Notes: generated by a model from the sequence alone, not told the origin. A DNA stretch of 64,000 nucleotides from Cytophagaceae bacterium (GCA_016722655.1 JADKIR010000004.1:1178001-1242000), one strand, 5' to 3'. Shown: positions 1 through 9,855, counted from the stretch's first letter. Numbers and translations: made by a program.

Positions 1-185
1 AGAACAAAATCAGCCTTGGGAGAATCATCATTGTTGTATCTCCAGTCACGGAAGAGGTTGTCACCAAATCCTTCGCGTTTGGTCGCTTTCAGAAAGCGAG
101 CCGGGATTATCTGGTCGGTGTCCACGTTTTCAAGTGGAAGTGGTACGCATGATGACTGCAATACCGTAAATTTATCGTATGCCAT
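1..185 (-). CDS. leuD: 3-isopropylmalate dehydratase small subunit (LeuD), 5' part only
   Basis: The first 61 codons of LeuD, running off the left edge of the window. LeuD pairs with LeuC to isomerise 2-isopropylmalate to 3-isopropylmalate in leucine synthesis. The translated N-terminus begins MAYDKFTVLQSSCVPLPLEN and continues with VDTDQIIPARFLK, the conserved LeuD start of the swivelling aconitase-C-like domain. The ATG at 185 is the natural start, with no earlier in-frame candidate needed. It lies downstream of leuC on the same strand, 143 bp away, so the two are probably cotranscribed. The remainder of the gene is outside the window. Confidence 0.93.
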   Translation of the reverse strand, partial: MAYDKFTVLQSSCVPLPLENVDTDQIIPARFLKATKREGFGDNLFRDWRYNNDDSPKADFV

Positions 186-328
186 ATTTTTGTTGTTTTG
201 AAACCGCTAAGAAACAAAGGTTTTAAGTTTTTTTTTCTTTGTAAATATTTTGATAATCATTTACAAATCTCTTGAATCAATATACTTGGCGACTTCGCAG
301 TAATTAAATTAATAAGTCACTAAACCAA

Positions 329-1723
329 TTATAAAAACTCCCTTGGATCTGTCACTTTACCAGTCACTGCAGCTGCTGCAGCTACTAAAGGAGACGCCAG
401 CATGGTACGGCTATTGGGTCCCTGACGGCCTTCGAAGTTTCGGTTTGAAGTCGAAACAGCTAGCTTTCCTGCAGGAATTTTATCGTCGTTCATAGCCAAA
501 CATGCCGAGCAACCCGGTTGACGCAATGCAAAACCGGCATCTGTCAGAATGTCAAGAATCCCTTCTTCTTTGATTTGAGCCTCCACAATGTGTGAGCCCG
601 GAACCAACCACGCTGTAACATTATCGGCTTTTTTCTTACCTTTTACAATTGAAGCAAAAGCCCGGAAGTCTTCGATACGGCCGTTGGTACAGCTTCCTAA
701 AAACACATAATCTACGTGGGTGCCAATCAGGCTATCGCCTTCATTGAAGCCCATATAGTTTAACGATTTTTTGTAAGATGCTTCACCATCAATCACTTCT
801 GAGGCTTTTGGTACCGACTTAGAAATACCGGTTCCCAGACCTGGATTAGTACCATAAGTTATCTGAGGCTCAATATTGGCAGCATCATAAACTAATTCAA
901 GGTCAAATTCAGCACCCTCTTCGGTTTTCAGGGTTTTCCAATAATCCACCAATTTGTCCCAGGCTTCACCTTTTGGAGATAGTTCCCGGCCTTTAAGGTA
1001 GGCGAAAGTTGTCTCATCCGGAGCTATCATTCCTCCCCGAGCTCCCATTTCTATCGACATATTACAAACAGTCATACGACCCTCCATGCTCATGTTATCA
1101 AAAACCTCCCCGGCGTATTCGGCAAAATAACCCGTAGCCCCTGCAGCAGATATTTGTGCGATAATGTACAGCGTTACATCTTTTGGAGTTACGGCTTTGC
1201 CTAGTTTACCATTAACGGTGATTCTCATTTTTTTAGGCTTAGGCTGCATGATACACTGAGACGAAAGCACCATTTCAACTTCAGAAGTACCAATACCAAA
1301 GGCAATGGCACCAAACGCACCATGCGTAGAGGTGTGTGAGTCACCACAAACAATAGTCATTCCCGGTAAGGTGATGCCGTTTTCAGGCCCAACTACGTGA
1401 ACGATACCGTTTTTCTCATGACCAAGACCCCAATGAGAAATTCCAAATTTGGCAGAATTAGATTCGAGAGCATTCAGCTGATTGGCCGAAAGTGGATCCG
1501 CTACCGGTAGGTGCTGATTAATTGTTGGTGTATTATGGTCGGCAGTAGCAAAAGTGCGATTTGGGTATTTCACCCCAATTCCTCTGCTTTCAAGACCCAA
1601 AAATGCTACCGGACTGGTCACTTCATGAATAAAATGACGGTCGATAAACACTACATCGGGACCATCTTCAATTTTTTTGACTACGTGGGCATCCCACACT
1701 TTGTCGAACAATGTTTTTGACAT
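329..1723 (-). CDS. leuC: 3-isopropylmalate dehydratase large subunit (LeuC)
   Basis: Full-length 464-residue LeuC, the [4Fe-4S] aconitase-family subunit that acts with LeuD in leucine biosynthesis. The three cluster ligands are visible: Cys345 in GSCTNGR, and Cys405 and Cys408 in QPGCSACLAMN. The substrate-binding GDSHTSTHGAFGAIAFGIGTSE region is at about residues 128-148. Length and ends agree with bacterial LeuC proteins. It is followed on the same strand by leuD, and the pair is probably one transcript. The upstream 212 bp separates it from the quinoprotein gene, which is on the same strand but unrelated in pathway. Confidence 0.97.
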   Translation of the reverse strand: MSKTLFDKVWDAHVVKKIEDGPDVVFIDRHFIHEVTSPVAFLGLESRGIGVKYPNRTFATADHNTPTINQHLPVADPLSANQLNALESNSAKFGISHWGLGHEKNGIVHVVGPENGITLPGMTIVCGDSHTSTHGAFGAIAFGIGTSEVEMVLSSQCIMQPKPKKMRITVNGKLGKAVTPKDVTLYIIAQISAAGATGYFAEYAGEVFDNMSMEGRMTVCNMSIEMGARGGMIAPDETTFAYLKGRELSPKGEAWDKLVDYWKTLKTEEGAEFDLELVYDAANIEPQITYGTNPGLGTGISKSVPKASEVIDGEASYKKSLNYMGFNEGDSLIGTHVDYVFLGSCTNGRIEDFRAFASIVKGKKKADNVTAWLVPGSHIVEAQIKEEGILDILTDAGFALRQPGCSACLAMNDDKIPAGKLAVSTSNRNFEGRQGPNSRTMLASPLVAAAAAVTGKVTDPREFL

Positions 1724-1935
1724 ATTTCTTTTATTGTAAATTCCAATGCAAAAATGGAAATAAACTCAAAGAAAGCATTCATGGAATTCGACCAAAAAAT
1801 AGCGTTTTTGGCTCAATTGTAGGTTTGGGCTAAAAATGGAATTAGATAAGACCGTTTTTATAAAGATTTTAAAATTTTTCCACTCGATTTCACTCTAGCA
1901 AACAATTTTTACTCTCATAATGACAATATTTTACC

Positions 1936-4041
1936 TTATTCCACAGCAAAAGCAACATATTTATTCCCCTTCGGAGTACCCAACTTTGTGCCACCACAGG
2001 CGATTGCGATGTATTGCTTACCGTTGATCATATAAGTAGCCGGAGTAGCGAAGGCTGCGGCCGGGAGAGGTTTCTTGAGAAGCAACTTACCGGTTTTTGC
2101 TTCAAAAACTCTCAGATTGGCATCTTTTGTTGCTGCTATTATGAGTAAGCCAGATGCGGTTATTACAGGCCCACCGTAGTTTTCGGTACCTGTATTGTAA
2201 ATTCCTTCTTTCATCAAAAGTGGCTCGTCACCAAACGGTATTTTCCAAAGCTTTTTACCTGTATTGAGATCTATGGCATTAAGAGTACCCCATGGCGGTG
2301 CGATGGCTGGTAAACCACGGTTATCCAGAAATTTATTATAACCAGTCATCCTAAATTTAATACCCGCTTTTTTACTGAGTTGTTGCGTTGCGTTTCCAAC
2401 CTCTTTCTTTTCTTCATTATACAAAAATGCAACCAATGCATCTTTCTCTTGTTTGGTAACAAAACCAAAACCCGGCATCATGCCTTTACCCGAATTGATA
2501 AGGTTGATTATGGCTTTTTTATCATATTTGCTTGAAATTTTTATCAAAGAAGGGTATCCACTTTCCACATTCCCTTCCATATCCTGTTCATGGCAACTTT
2601 GGCAATAGGTTTTATAAGTTTTTTCTCCCATTGGTAAACCTGAAGTATTTTCAACCGGTTTCATTACTTGAATCCAGGCCATTTCGTTGGAGTTTACATA
2701 CATCACACCCTTGGGGTCAACAGCCGCTCCACCCCATTCTCCTCCTCCATCATATCCCGGAAATATCACGTTTCCCTCACGGCTTGGAGCATCAAACCAG
2801 CCTTTTTTATAAGATTTAAAAAGTGATACCAGCTCTTTGCGGTTTTCGGCATATGGCGAAATATCTTTTTCGGTAAGAATATTGGATTGCCTCGCAAATG
2901 GCAAAGGCAAAGTTGGTCTTGGCTGAGTAGGCCAGGCTTTTTCTCCTGGAAGTTTTGAGGCAGCTACAGGAATTTCTTTTATCGGAAAAAGCGATTTTCC
3001 AGTAATTCGGTCAAATACATAAACAAAACCCTGCTTGGTTATCTGAGCTACGGCATCGATTTTTTTGCCATTTTTTGTTAATGTGATGAGATTAGGGGGA
3101 GCAGGAAGATCCCGATCCCAAAGATCGTGATGTACGAACTGAAAATGCCAAAGCAGCTTTCCGGTGCGGGCTTCCAGGGCCAAAAGACAATTGGAATACA
3201 GGTTTTTGCCGTGCCTGTTTCCACCATAAAAGTCATAAGAAGCCGAACCGGTTGGAACAAAAAGAATCCCCCTCTCTTTGTCAACAGCCATACCTGCCCA
3301 GTTGTTTACCCCGCCAATACCCTCATTTTTGTATGCATTTTTAGGGAAAGTCTCATATCCTATTTCTCCCGGATACGGAATAGTATGGAAGGTCCAAACC
3401 AATTTTCCGGAAACCACATCAAAAGCCCGAATATCCCCCGGAGCTGCATCCGGATCTTCAGACACTCGTGTTGGCATGAAAATCAGGTTCTCGAAAACTG
3501 TACCAGGGGTATTGGAGATCAAAAACTTATCTTTGGCGATTTCAGGCAAGCCGGTGTGCAGGTCAACTTTTCCCTGGTCTCCAAAACTATCTATTGGTTT
3601 ACCGGTAATTGCATCCAGGGCCCAGAGATTGGGTCCGGCGGTGTAAAGTATTCTTTTGTCTTTCCCTTTTTGCCAAAAAGCCACTCCCCGACTTGTGCTG
3701 GCCCAATTTTTCAGCGGATCACCAAACCGCCAAATTTGCTTTCCGGTAGCAGCGTCCAGAGCAAAAGCCTGTACAGAAGAAGTTACACCGTACAAAACAC
3801 CATCAATTATTAATGGATTGGCCTGAATTTGCCCTGAGTCAGGCATAGAATATTCCCATGCGACTTTGAGGTTTTTGACATTTTCCTGATTGATCTGGGT
3901 TAAATGCGAATAATGATTTCGGTCAGGACCTCCCAGGTAATCAGCCCAGTTTTCATTTGAACCAAATACAGGGTCAGAATTTTGGAATCCAAAGATCACA
4001 ACCAAAGAAATGATTGCAGTTGCAAATAAAATTTTTTTCAT
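1936..4041 (-). CDS. PQQ-dependent dehydrogenase (quinoprotein) with an inserted cytochrome c domain
   Basis: A 701-residue exported protein of the pyrroloquinoline-quinone beta-propeller family (membrane-bound glucose dehydrogenase / alcohol dehydrogenase type). Residues 1-20 form a signal peptide. Repeated blades carry A-x-D-A-x-T-G-K and W-x-F motifs, for example near residues 95-105, 142-148 and 291-300. A single class I cytochrome c domain sits inside the propeller: heme motif CQSCH at residues 480-484 with a probable axial Met in GKGMMPGFG near 521-522. After it the propeller resumes (AIDLNTGKKLW) and closes with a conserved GGTKLGTPKG end. It probably oxidises a sugar or alcohol in the periplasm and passes electrons through its own heme. 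The substrate cannot be read from sequence. Confidence 0.85.
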   Translation of the reverse strand: MKKILFATAIISLVVIFGFQNSDPVFGSNENWADYLGGPDRNHYSHLTQINQENVKNLKVAWEYSMPDSGQIQANPLIIDGVLYGVTSSVQAFALDAATGKQIWRFGDPLKNWASTSRGVAFWQKGKDKRILYTAGPNLWALDAITGKPIDSFGDQGKVDLHTGLPEIAKDKFLISNTPGTVFENLIFMPTRVSEDPDAAPGDIRAFDVVSGKLVWTFHTIPYPGEIGYETFPKNAYKNEGIGGVNNWAGMAVDKERGILFVPTGSASYDFYGGNRHGKNLYSNCLLALEARTGKLLWHFQFVHHDLWDRDLPAPPNLITLTKNGKKIDAVAQITKQGFVYVFDRITGKSLFPIKEIPVAASKLPGEKAWPTQPRPTLPLPFARQSNILTEKDISPYAENRKELVSLFKSYKKGWFDAPSREGNVIFPGYDGGGEWGGAAVDPKGVMYVNSNEMAWIQVMKPVENTSGLPMGEKTYKTYCQSCHEQDMEGNVESGYPSLIKISSKYDKKAIINLINSGKGMMPGFGFVTKQEKDALVAFLYNEEKKEVGNATQQLSKKAGIKFRMTGYNKFLDNRGLPAIAPPWGTLNAIDLNTGKKLWKIPFGDEPLLMKEGIYNTGTENYGGPVITASGLLIIAATKDANLRVFEAKTGKLLLKKPLPAAAFATPATYMINGKQYIAIACGGTKLGTPKGNKYVAFAVE

Positions 4042-4102
4042 ATTAGGTTGAATAAAAATGGTTTTTTCGTCAACAAAAAAGACTAATAATTAAAGAAAAA
4101 AA

Positions 4103-4687
4103 TCAATCTTCGATGCCTTCAGATTTCTTGAAAGCTCCGGTTATTTCATTCATTTTTTTTACTTTATATTCAAAATCTCCTTTAAGCTTATTTCTGATGC
4201 TTTGAAGATTATCCAGGATTTCCTGAATGTTTTCAGGTAAGATTTCTTCCAGCATTTCTCTGATTCTCTTAGCAAAAGTGGGCGATTTTCCATTGGTAGA
4301 AATCGCGATTTTCAGGTCGCCTTTACTCACCACCGAGCTCAAATAAAAATCGCAAAGGTCTGGAGTATCGGCCACATTGACTAAAATTCCGGCACTTTTA
4401 CAGTCATTTTGTACCTGAAGATTAACGTTTTTGTCGTCAGTCCCAACTATCACTAAATCCTTTCCTTCCAAAAAATTGGGATGGTATTTTTCAAAAATCA
4501 AACTCAAATTATGGTTTTCACACAAATTCTTGATTTCATCTTTTATTTGTGGAGCTACCATCGTAATATTTGCTCCAGGCGAATTTTTTATTAGTGACTC
4601 AAGTTTCTCCAACCCAACATTCCCACCACCAACAATGAGGAATCTTAAATTTTCGGCTTTTAAAAAAATTGGGTAAAGGCTGTTCAT
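4103..4687 (-). CDS. Precorrin-2 dehydrogenase / sirohydrochlorin ferrochelatase (CysG N-terminal or Met8 type)
   Basis: A 194-residue NAD-dependent enzyme for the last steps of siroheme synthesis. The N-terminus has the Rossmann motif IVGGGNVGLEKLESL (glycines at residues 20-25), preceded by YPIFLKAEN, the hallmark opening of the CysG-N/Met8 family. The central KIAISTNGKSPTFAKRIREMLE segment is the conserved catalytic and dimerisation region. It lacks the methyltransferase half found in E. coli CysG, as is common outside proteobacteria, so uroporphyrinogen methyltransferase must be elsewhere. It lies 61 bp from the quinoprotein gene on the same strand. Siroheme serves sulfite or nitrite reductase; neither is visible here. 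Confidence 0.9.
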   Translation of the reverse strand: MNSLYPIFLKAENLRFLIVGGGNVGLEKLESLIKNSPGANITMVAPQIKDEIKNLCENHNLSLIFEKYHPNFLEGKDLVIVGTDDKNVNLQVQNDCKSAGILVNVADTPDLCDFYLSSVVSKGDLKIAISTNGKSPTFAKRIREMLEEILPENIQEILDNLQSIRNKLKGDFEYKVKKMNEITGAFKKSEGIED

Positions 4688-4922
4688 GACTCAAAATTAG
4701 TAAACTTTTAAACTAAAATTCTAATCTATAAATTTTTAAAATAAATACTGTTTTACCAAAAAGGCTATTTGATAAACAATAAAAAATAAAACAATTCTTA
4801 TATTTTATTGAAAAAAAACATAATCTTAAAATTAATTCTTCATCATTTTAATCCTTAATAAACATTTCATAATAAATTACTTACAATTTCTATGGTTGAA
4901 AAAATATAAAATCTCCTATAAA

Positions 4923-5780
4923 ATGGCATTAATCGACGACTATTTACCTTGTAAAGCATATCAAGGACATGAAATGGATCCAAAAAATGAAGGATTTGTG
5001 ACATTTCAAGACAAAAAAACACTTAAGTATTATTTTGCATTAGTAGATTCAAAAGGTGACGTTCTACTCAAAAGTGAAGGTTATAAAGACAGTAAATCAA
5101 GAAAAAACGGCATTGATTCAGTCATTAAAAATCTTCCTGTTGCGGGTAGGCTTTCAGTTGAAAAAGAGAAAAGCAAGTTTGTAATCATCCTGAAAGCAGG
5201 AAACAATAAAGAGATTGCCCGGTCGTGTGATTTCAAATCACAGGCTGAAGCAAATACAGTAATAACAGGTTTTGCAGGAGAAAAAACAGAAGGGGTGGCA
5301 GACAAAACTGAAACAAAAACAATCACACCAAAAGCAACTAAAGCTAAAAAAGTAATTGAAAAAACTGAAACTTTAGTAACTGAAGACAGTATTTTGAAAT
5401 CTCTTGATAATTTTCTTGAAGAAAGTTTTTATCTGGAAAAAGAAAGGATTTGGGATTCATATGGAATGACAGGTTTTGTGAAATTCAGGAATGAAAACGG
5501 AAAACATTATTTCGGAGTATATAATCCTGACGCCACGCTTTATTTAAGATCAGAAGGCTTTAAAACCGAAGATGAGCGTGACAATGCATTCGATGTAATG
5601 GAAAGTGCTATCTTGCTGGAAGAAAATTATAAGGTAGAAAATCTTGGCGGTAAGTTTTATGCGGTGCTATTTGAGGAACACGAAGTGCTCGCAATTTCAC
5701 CATCATTTGATTCATTTATTGAGGCGTTTGTAACTACCCCAGGTGGCCGTCCTAAGGAATATGTAGGTACTATGTATTAA
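4923..5780 (+). CDS. DUF1508 (YegP-like) repeat protein
   Basis: A 285-residue protein made of YegP/DUF1508-type units, each with an aromatic-rich yyF-x-L/Y core followed by L-x-SEGYK/F. The first unit spans about residues 15-115 (KYYFALVDSKGDVLLKSEGY, then GIDSVIKN) and the second about 165-255 (KHYFGVYNPDATLYLRSEGF). A Lys/Thr/Glu-rich linker separates them. There is no signal peptide, so it is probably cytoplasmic. The function of DUF1508 is not established. I chose the ATG at 4923 (MALIDDYLPC) over a TTG nine codons upstream, because the upstream codons have no family resemblance. A strong terminator follows at 5803-5836. Confidence 0.8.
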   Translation: MALIDDYLPCKAYQGHEMDPKNEGFVTFQDKKTLKYYFALVDSKGDVLLKSEGYKDSKSRKNGIDSVIKNLPVAGRLSVEKEKSKFVIILKAGNNKEIARSCDFKSQAEANTVITGFAGEKTEGVADKTETKTITPKATKAKKVIEKTETLVTEDSILKSLDNFLEESFYLEKERIWDSYGMTGFVKFRNENGKHYFGVYNPDATLYLRSEGFKTEDERDNAFDVMESAILLEENYKVENLGGKFYAVLFEEHEVLAISPSFDSFIEAFVTTPGGRPKEYVGTMY

Positions 5781-5802
5781 TTTTTTAATAGTTTTAGCTC
5801 TG

Positions 5803-5837
5803 AAAACCGGACATTTTTAATTCGTCCGGTTTTTTTA
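5803..5837 (+). terminator. Rho-independent terminator after the DUF1508 gene
   Basis: Stem AACCGGAC with GTCCGGTT around an 11-nt AT-rich loop, followed by a run of seven or more T. It lies 23 bp after the stop codon. Confidence 0.85.
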
Positions 5838-5901
5838 TGTGTTTTTTTCAAAAAACTTCAATTTTTAGGGTAAAATTTACGGCATCTTAAAATTTTGATT
5901 T

Positions 5902-6723
5902 ATGAAAAAAATAATATTTCTGCTTTTAATTTCCTTTATTTCCAAAGCCCAAAACCTCAATTTGATGACTTATAACATCAGATACAGCACCAAGTCCGAC
6001 GGCGTCAATCAATGGGACAATCGTAAAGACCATGTAGCGGAAATCCTGAAATATTATGAAGTTGATATTTGTGGAATGCAGGAAGCCCTTTTTTCACAAA
6101 TAACCGATCTGAAAGAAAGGCTCCCAAATCATAATTACATCGGAAAAGGCAGAGATGACGGCAAAGAAAAAGGTGAATTTTCTCCAATTTTTTTCGATAA
6201 AACGAAATTAGAACTTTTAAAATCTGAAACCTTCTGGCTATCAGAAACGCCTGAAGTACGCGGTAAAAGCTGGGACGCTGCCTTCCCGAGAGTGGTGACC
6301 TGGGCTTATTTCAAAGACAAAAAATCGAGAAAGAAATTTTATGTTTTCAATACCCATTTTGACCATATGGGTCAGGTGGCCCGCAAGGAAAGTGCAAAGC
6401 TCATTTTGAAAAAAATAAAAGAAATTGCAGCTGATAAGCCGGTTTTCCTGATTGGAGATTTTAATGGTACGCCTGACTCAGAGCCTATTCAAATCATCAA
6501 AAATGAATTAATAGACAGCGAAATAATTAGTACATTGCCACATTTTGGACCTGTGGATACATTTACGGGTTTTGAAGCCAAAGAACGGGAAAACTCCAGG
6601 ATTGATTTTATTTTTCTTAACAACAAAAATATTATCGTGAAAAAACACGCCACACTGAGCAATACCTGGGGCGGGCTCTTCGGATCAGACCACCATGCGG
6701 TGCTGGTTAATCTGAAATTATAA
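5902..6723 (+). CDS. Secreted endonuclease/exonuclease/phosphatase family protein
   Basis: A 273-residue protein with a short signal peptide (cleavage probably after about residue 16, before QNLNLMTYNIR). It belongs to the metal-dependent EEP fold shared by DNase I, exonuclease III and phosphoesterases. The family motifs are present in order: N25 in MTYNIR, E61 in GMQEAL, H153 in NTHFDH, D187 and N189 in LIGDFNGTPDSEP, and the terminal SDHHAVLV. Close relatives in Bacteroidota are annotated only as EEP family proteins and may cleave phosphodiester or sugar-phosphate bonds outside the cell. It stands alone between two terminated genes. Confidence 0.85.
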   Translation: MKKIIFLLLISFISKAQNLNLMTYNIRYSTKSDGVNQWDNRKDHVAEILKYYEVDICGMQEALFSQITDLKERLPNHNYIGKGRDDGKEKGEFSPIFFDKTKLELLKSETFWLSETPEVRGKSWDAAFPRVVTWAYFKDKKSRKKFYVFNTHFDHMGQVARKESAKLILKKIKEIAADKPVFLIGDFNGTPDSEPIQIIKNELIDSEIISTLPHFGPVDTFTGFEAKERENSRIDFIFLNNKNIIVKKHATLSNTWGGLFGSDHHAVLVNLKL

Positions 6724-6931
6724 CGCTTTTTTTCTTCATAGTAAAGGATCTGATTTAGTAAAATATCCGATATTTTTATATATGTACTTTGTAAATTATC
6801 GGTATTTCAAAACCATAATTTTTCTTTTTCCATTTAAGAAAAAGAGGTACTGCTCTGATTTAATTTAAAAAAAGGTTAGTTTTTAAAAAATTTTAATAAT
6901 TTTACAACTTAACCTTAAATAACGATTCTCT

Positions 6932-8830
6932 ATGAAAAAATTCATTCTGAATTTAATGTGTTTGCTAAGCACAGTCGCTTCTATTGCTCAGCACAATATT
7001 ATTCCGGCACCGGTAAGTTTTCAATCAACTGAGGGCATGTTTATGCTGGATAATCAAACCTCTCTAGATGTAAAAACCACTAACCCGGAAGTAAAGAAAT
7101 ATGCCGGGCAGTTTGTGACCCTGTTAGGAAACTCAGGAATTACGATTCAACAAAAATCTGTGGCTGTGCCATCGCAAAGTGACAAAGCAATTGTAATAAA
7201 TCTTAATGCAAAACCGGTTGCCGAACTTGGTAGTGAGGGTTATTCTCTGGAAGTAAGTGACACAAAAATTGAATTAATAGCCAATGCTCCGGGCGGTATT
7301 TTTAACGGTTTTCAAACAATAAGGCAGTTGCTGCCTGCTCAGTTTGAGTCTAAAGAATACCCAATGGGCTTGGGAATGATAATGGGCTGTAAAATCAAAG
7401 ATTATCCACGTTTTGGCTGGAGAGGGTTGATGTTTGATGTAAGCCGCCATTTCTTCAGTGTTGAGGATGTAAAAGACTATATCGACAAAATGGCTCAATA
7501 CAAATTCAATGTATTTCACTGGCACCTAACCGACGACGAAGGCTGGAGAGTAGAAATCAAATCTCTGCCAAAACTCACTGAAGTGGGTGCCTGGCGTGTA
7601 GAACGCTACGGACGCTTTGGCGACACCCGTCCTGCACCCAAAGAAGGCGAAAAAGCTACTTATGGTGGTTTTTATACTCAGGAACAAATCAAAGATGTGG
7701 TCAAATACGCTGCTGACCGCAATATCACGATTGTACCGGAAGTTGACATTCCGGGCCACAGTATGGCTGTTTTGGCGGCTTATCCCGAGCTTTCGACTCA
7801 GAAAAAACCTACAACAGTTAACCCCGGTTCTAAATTTGCCGAGTGGTACGGCAACGGAAAATTTGAGATGCTGATTGAAAACACTCTTAACCCTGCCGAT
7901 GAAAAAGTATATCAGTTTGTCGATAAAGTGATGACCGAGCTGGCTGCCCTTTTCCCGGGACAATACATACACATGGGTGGCGATGAGTGCTATCATGGCT
8001 ATTGGGAAAAAGATGCAACTGTGCAGGAATTTATGAAGAAAAACAAAATCAAAGACACGCATGAGTTGCAAAGCTATTTTGTAAAAAGAGTAGAAAAAAT
8101 CGTGAGTAGCAAAGGCAAAAAGCTGATTGGCTGGGACGAAATCCTGGAAGGCGGACTGGCTCCGGGTGCTGCCGTTATGAGCTGGAGAGGCATGAAAGGA
8201 GGAATAGAAGCTGCCAAAATGGGAGTGCCTGTCGTAATGTCGCCAACTACTTATGCTTATATAGACTACACTCAGGGTGATAAAAGTGTAGAAAACCCTA
8301 TTTACGCCGATTTGAGCCTACGAAAAGCCTACGAATTTGAACCCGTACCTGCCGATGTAGATCCGAAATTTATACTGGGCGGACAGGCCAACCTTTGGAC
8401 GGAGGTGGTTCCCAATCTTCAATTTGCTTACTATATGACTTATCCGAGAGCTTTTGCCACGATAGAAAGTGTTTGGAGCCCGGCAACTATTAAGAACTTT
8501 GATAATTTTGTAAATCGGGTAGAATCCCAATTTCCAAGATTTGATGCTGCAAAAACTAATATTTCAAAAGCGGTTCTTGAGCCAGTAGTAAATGTAAGAA
8601 AAGATGCAGAAGGGAAAATCTGGGTAAAATTAGCTTCAGAAATTGCCAATAGCGAGGTTTATTATAGCATTGACAATACGTATCCGGTCAATTATGCCAA
8701 AAAGTATGAAGGCGAATTCTGGGTACCGGAAGGAAACCTTAGCCTCAGATCTCAGACATTTAGAAATGGACAGCCGACCGGACGTGAATTAATCATTCCG
8801 TTTGCCGACCTGAGCAAAAGAGCAAAATAG
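6932..8830 (+). CDS. Beta-N-acetylhexosaminidase, glycoside hydrolase family 20
   Basis: A 632-residue exported exo-hydrolase that removes terminal GlcNAc or GalNAc. It has a signal peptide (residues 1-20, ending SIAQ), the GH20b N-terminal alpha/beta domain (about 22-155), and the GH20 barrel from about 160. The catalytic Asp-Glu pair is D351-E352 in HMGGDECYHGYW, where the Asp orients the substrate acetamido group and Glu is the acid. Other conserved pieces are FHWHLTDDEGWR (196-206) and VPEVDIPGHS (268-277). The C-terminal 90 residues form a small beta-rich domain (YYSIDNTYP) usual for Bacteroidota homologues. A clear terminator follows. Confidence 0.95.
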   Translation: MKKFILNLMCLLSTVASIAQHNIIPAPVSFQSTEGMFMLDNQTSLDVKTTNPEVKKYAGQFVTLLGNSGITIQQKSVAVPSQSDKAIVINLNAKPVAELGSEGYSLEVSDTKIELIANAPGGIFNGFQTIRQLLPAQFESKEYPMGLGMIMGCKIKDYPRFGWRGLMFDVSRHFFSVEDVKDYIDKMAQYKFNVFHWHLTDDEGWRVEIKSLPKLTEVGAWRVERYGRFGDTRPAPKEGEKATYGGFYTQEQIKDVVKYAADRNITIVPEVDIPGHSMAVLAAYPELSTQKKPTTVNPGSKFAEWYGNGKFEMLIENTLNPADEKVYQFVDKVMTELAALFPGQYIHMGGDECYHGYWEKDATVQEFMKKNKIKDTHELQSYFVKRVEKIVSSKGKKLIGWDEILEGGLAPGAAVMSWRGMKGGIEAAKMGVPVVMSPTTYAYIDYTQGDKSVENPIYADLSLRKAYEFEPVPADVDPKFILGGQANLWTEVVPNLQFAYYMTYPRAFATIESVWSPATIKNFDNFVNRVESQFPRFDAAKTNISKAVLEPVVNVRKDAEGKIWVKLASEIANSEVYYSIDNTYPVNYAKKYEGEFWVPEGNLSLRSQTFRNGQPTGRELIIPFADLSKRAK

Positions 8831-8851
8831 TTTTTTAATAAATACTTATGG

Positions 8852-8880
8852 AAAACCACCTGATTTTAGGTGGTTTTTTT
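8852..8880 (+). terminator. Rho-independent terminator after the GH20 gene
   Basis: Perfect stem AAACCACCT with AGGTGGTTT and a six-base loop, ending in seven T residues. Confidence 0.9.
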
Positions 8881-9009
8881 GTTTAAAATCATCCTTAAAA
8901 CATTAAAACCAAAGCTTTCCTGAAAATAAAAATGGGCTCAATTTAGTTGTCAGAATAGAAATTTTTTCTAAAAAAAGAATCCTAAGGCACAATATTTGCT
9001 AGAAAAAAC

Positions 9010-9801
9010 ATGTTTATCCCATTATTTAAAGTTTACTTATTGAGTATAATGTTCTTAAATATTCCTTTTGTCATTTCTGTTTTATTACATTCCATCACTA
9101 GTTTTTTAGGCCTTAATTATATTCATATCACCCGTCAATATGAAATACATGGTATCGATGTTTCACATCACCAACGGTTTATTGATTGGGAAAAAGTGGC
9201 GGAACACAGCCAGTTTAAAGTAAGTTTCACTTTTTTAAAGGCTACCGAAGGCACCACTATCAGAGATACAAGATTTGATACCAACTGGAAAGAGTCAAAA
9301 GAAGCTGGTTTGGTAAGGGGAGCTTACCATTTTTTTAGTTCAACCAGCAGTCCATACACTCAGGCTCAAAATTATATCCGAACGGTTGACCTTGCAGGAG
9401 GAGATCTGGCTCCGGTTCTTGATTTTGAAATCCACGACAATAGCAAATCTCCGGCTTTGATGAGAAAAAATGTAGAAAAGTGGATTTCAATAGTTGAAAA
9501 ACATTACGGCTGCAAAGTAATCATCTATACCAACACCCATATCTACAACAAATACCTGAGAGGATATTTTAAAAATAATCCACTTTGGATTGCCGATTAT
9601 AATTTCTCAAATGTTTCAAATCTGGTGGGTCACCCAAAACTTAAATTCTGGCAGTATACCGAAAAAGGCCATATAATGGGAATCAACGGAAATGTGGACA
9701 TTAATGCCTTTTTGGGAGACACCAAAGAATTTGATGCCTTGAAAATCCCGGAAGAAAATTATGAAATCGAGCTGGAAGTAGAGAGTGTTTCATCTAAATA
9801 A
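9010..9801 (+). CDS. Glycoside hydrolase family 25 (lysozyme-like) protein
   Basis: A 263-residue protein with an N-terminal hydrophobic segment (about residues 8-36) that can act as signal or membrane anchor, followed by a GH25 muramidase domain. Family landmarks are GIDVSHHQ with D50 and the DFE motif (D138, E140) in LAPVLDFEIHD, plus ATEG near 78-81 and GAYHFF at 104-109. GH25 enzymes cut the MurNAc-GlcNAc bond of peptidoglycan. In Bacteroidota such anchored forms are likely cell-wall remodelling enzymes. It lies 83 bp upstream of comB but shares no obvious pathway with it. Confidence 0.9.
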   Translation: MFIPLFKVYLLSIMFLNIPFVISVLLHSITSFLGLNYIHITRQYEIHGIDVSHHQRFIDWEKVAEHSQFKVSFTFLKATEGTTIRDTRFDTNWKESKEAGLVRGAYHFFSSTSSPYTQAQNYIRTVDLAGGDLAPVLDFEIHDNSKSPALMRKNVEKWISIVEKHYGCKVIIYTNTHIYNKYLRGYFKNNPLWIADYNFSNVSNLVGHPKLKFWQYTEKGHIMGINGNVDINAFLGDTKEFDALKIPEENYEIELEVESVSSK

Positions 9802-9855
9802 TCCTTTTTTTAAATTCAGAAAGCCATAAAATTCTCTTCAAATTGAATTTAGGAG

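Noticed and set aside
3127..3813. 228-codon open frame on the plus strand
   Set aside because: It lies wholly antisense to the quinoprotein gene, has no recognisable domain and an amino-acid make-up dictated by the opposite frame.
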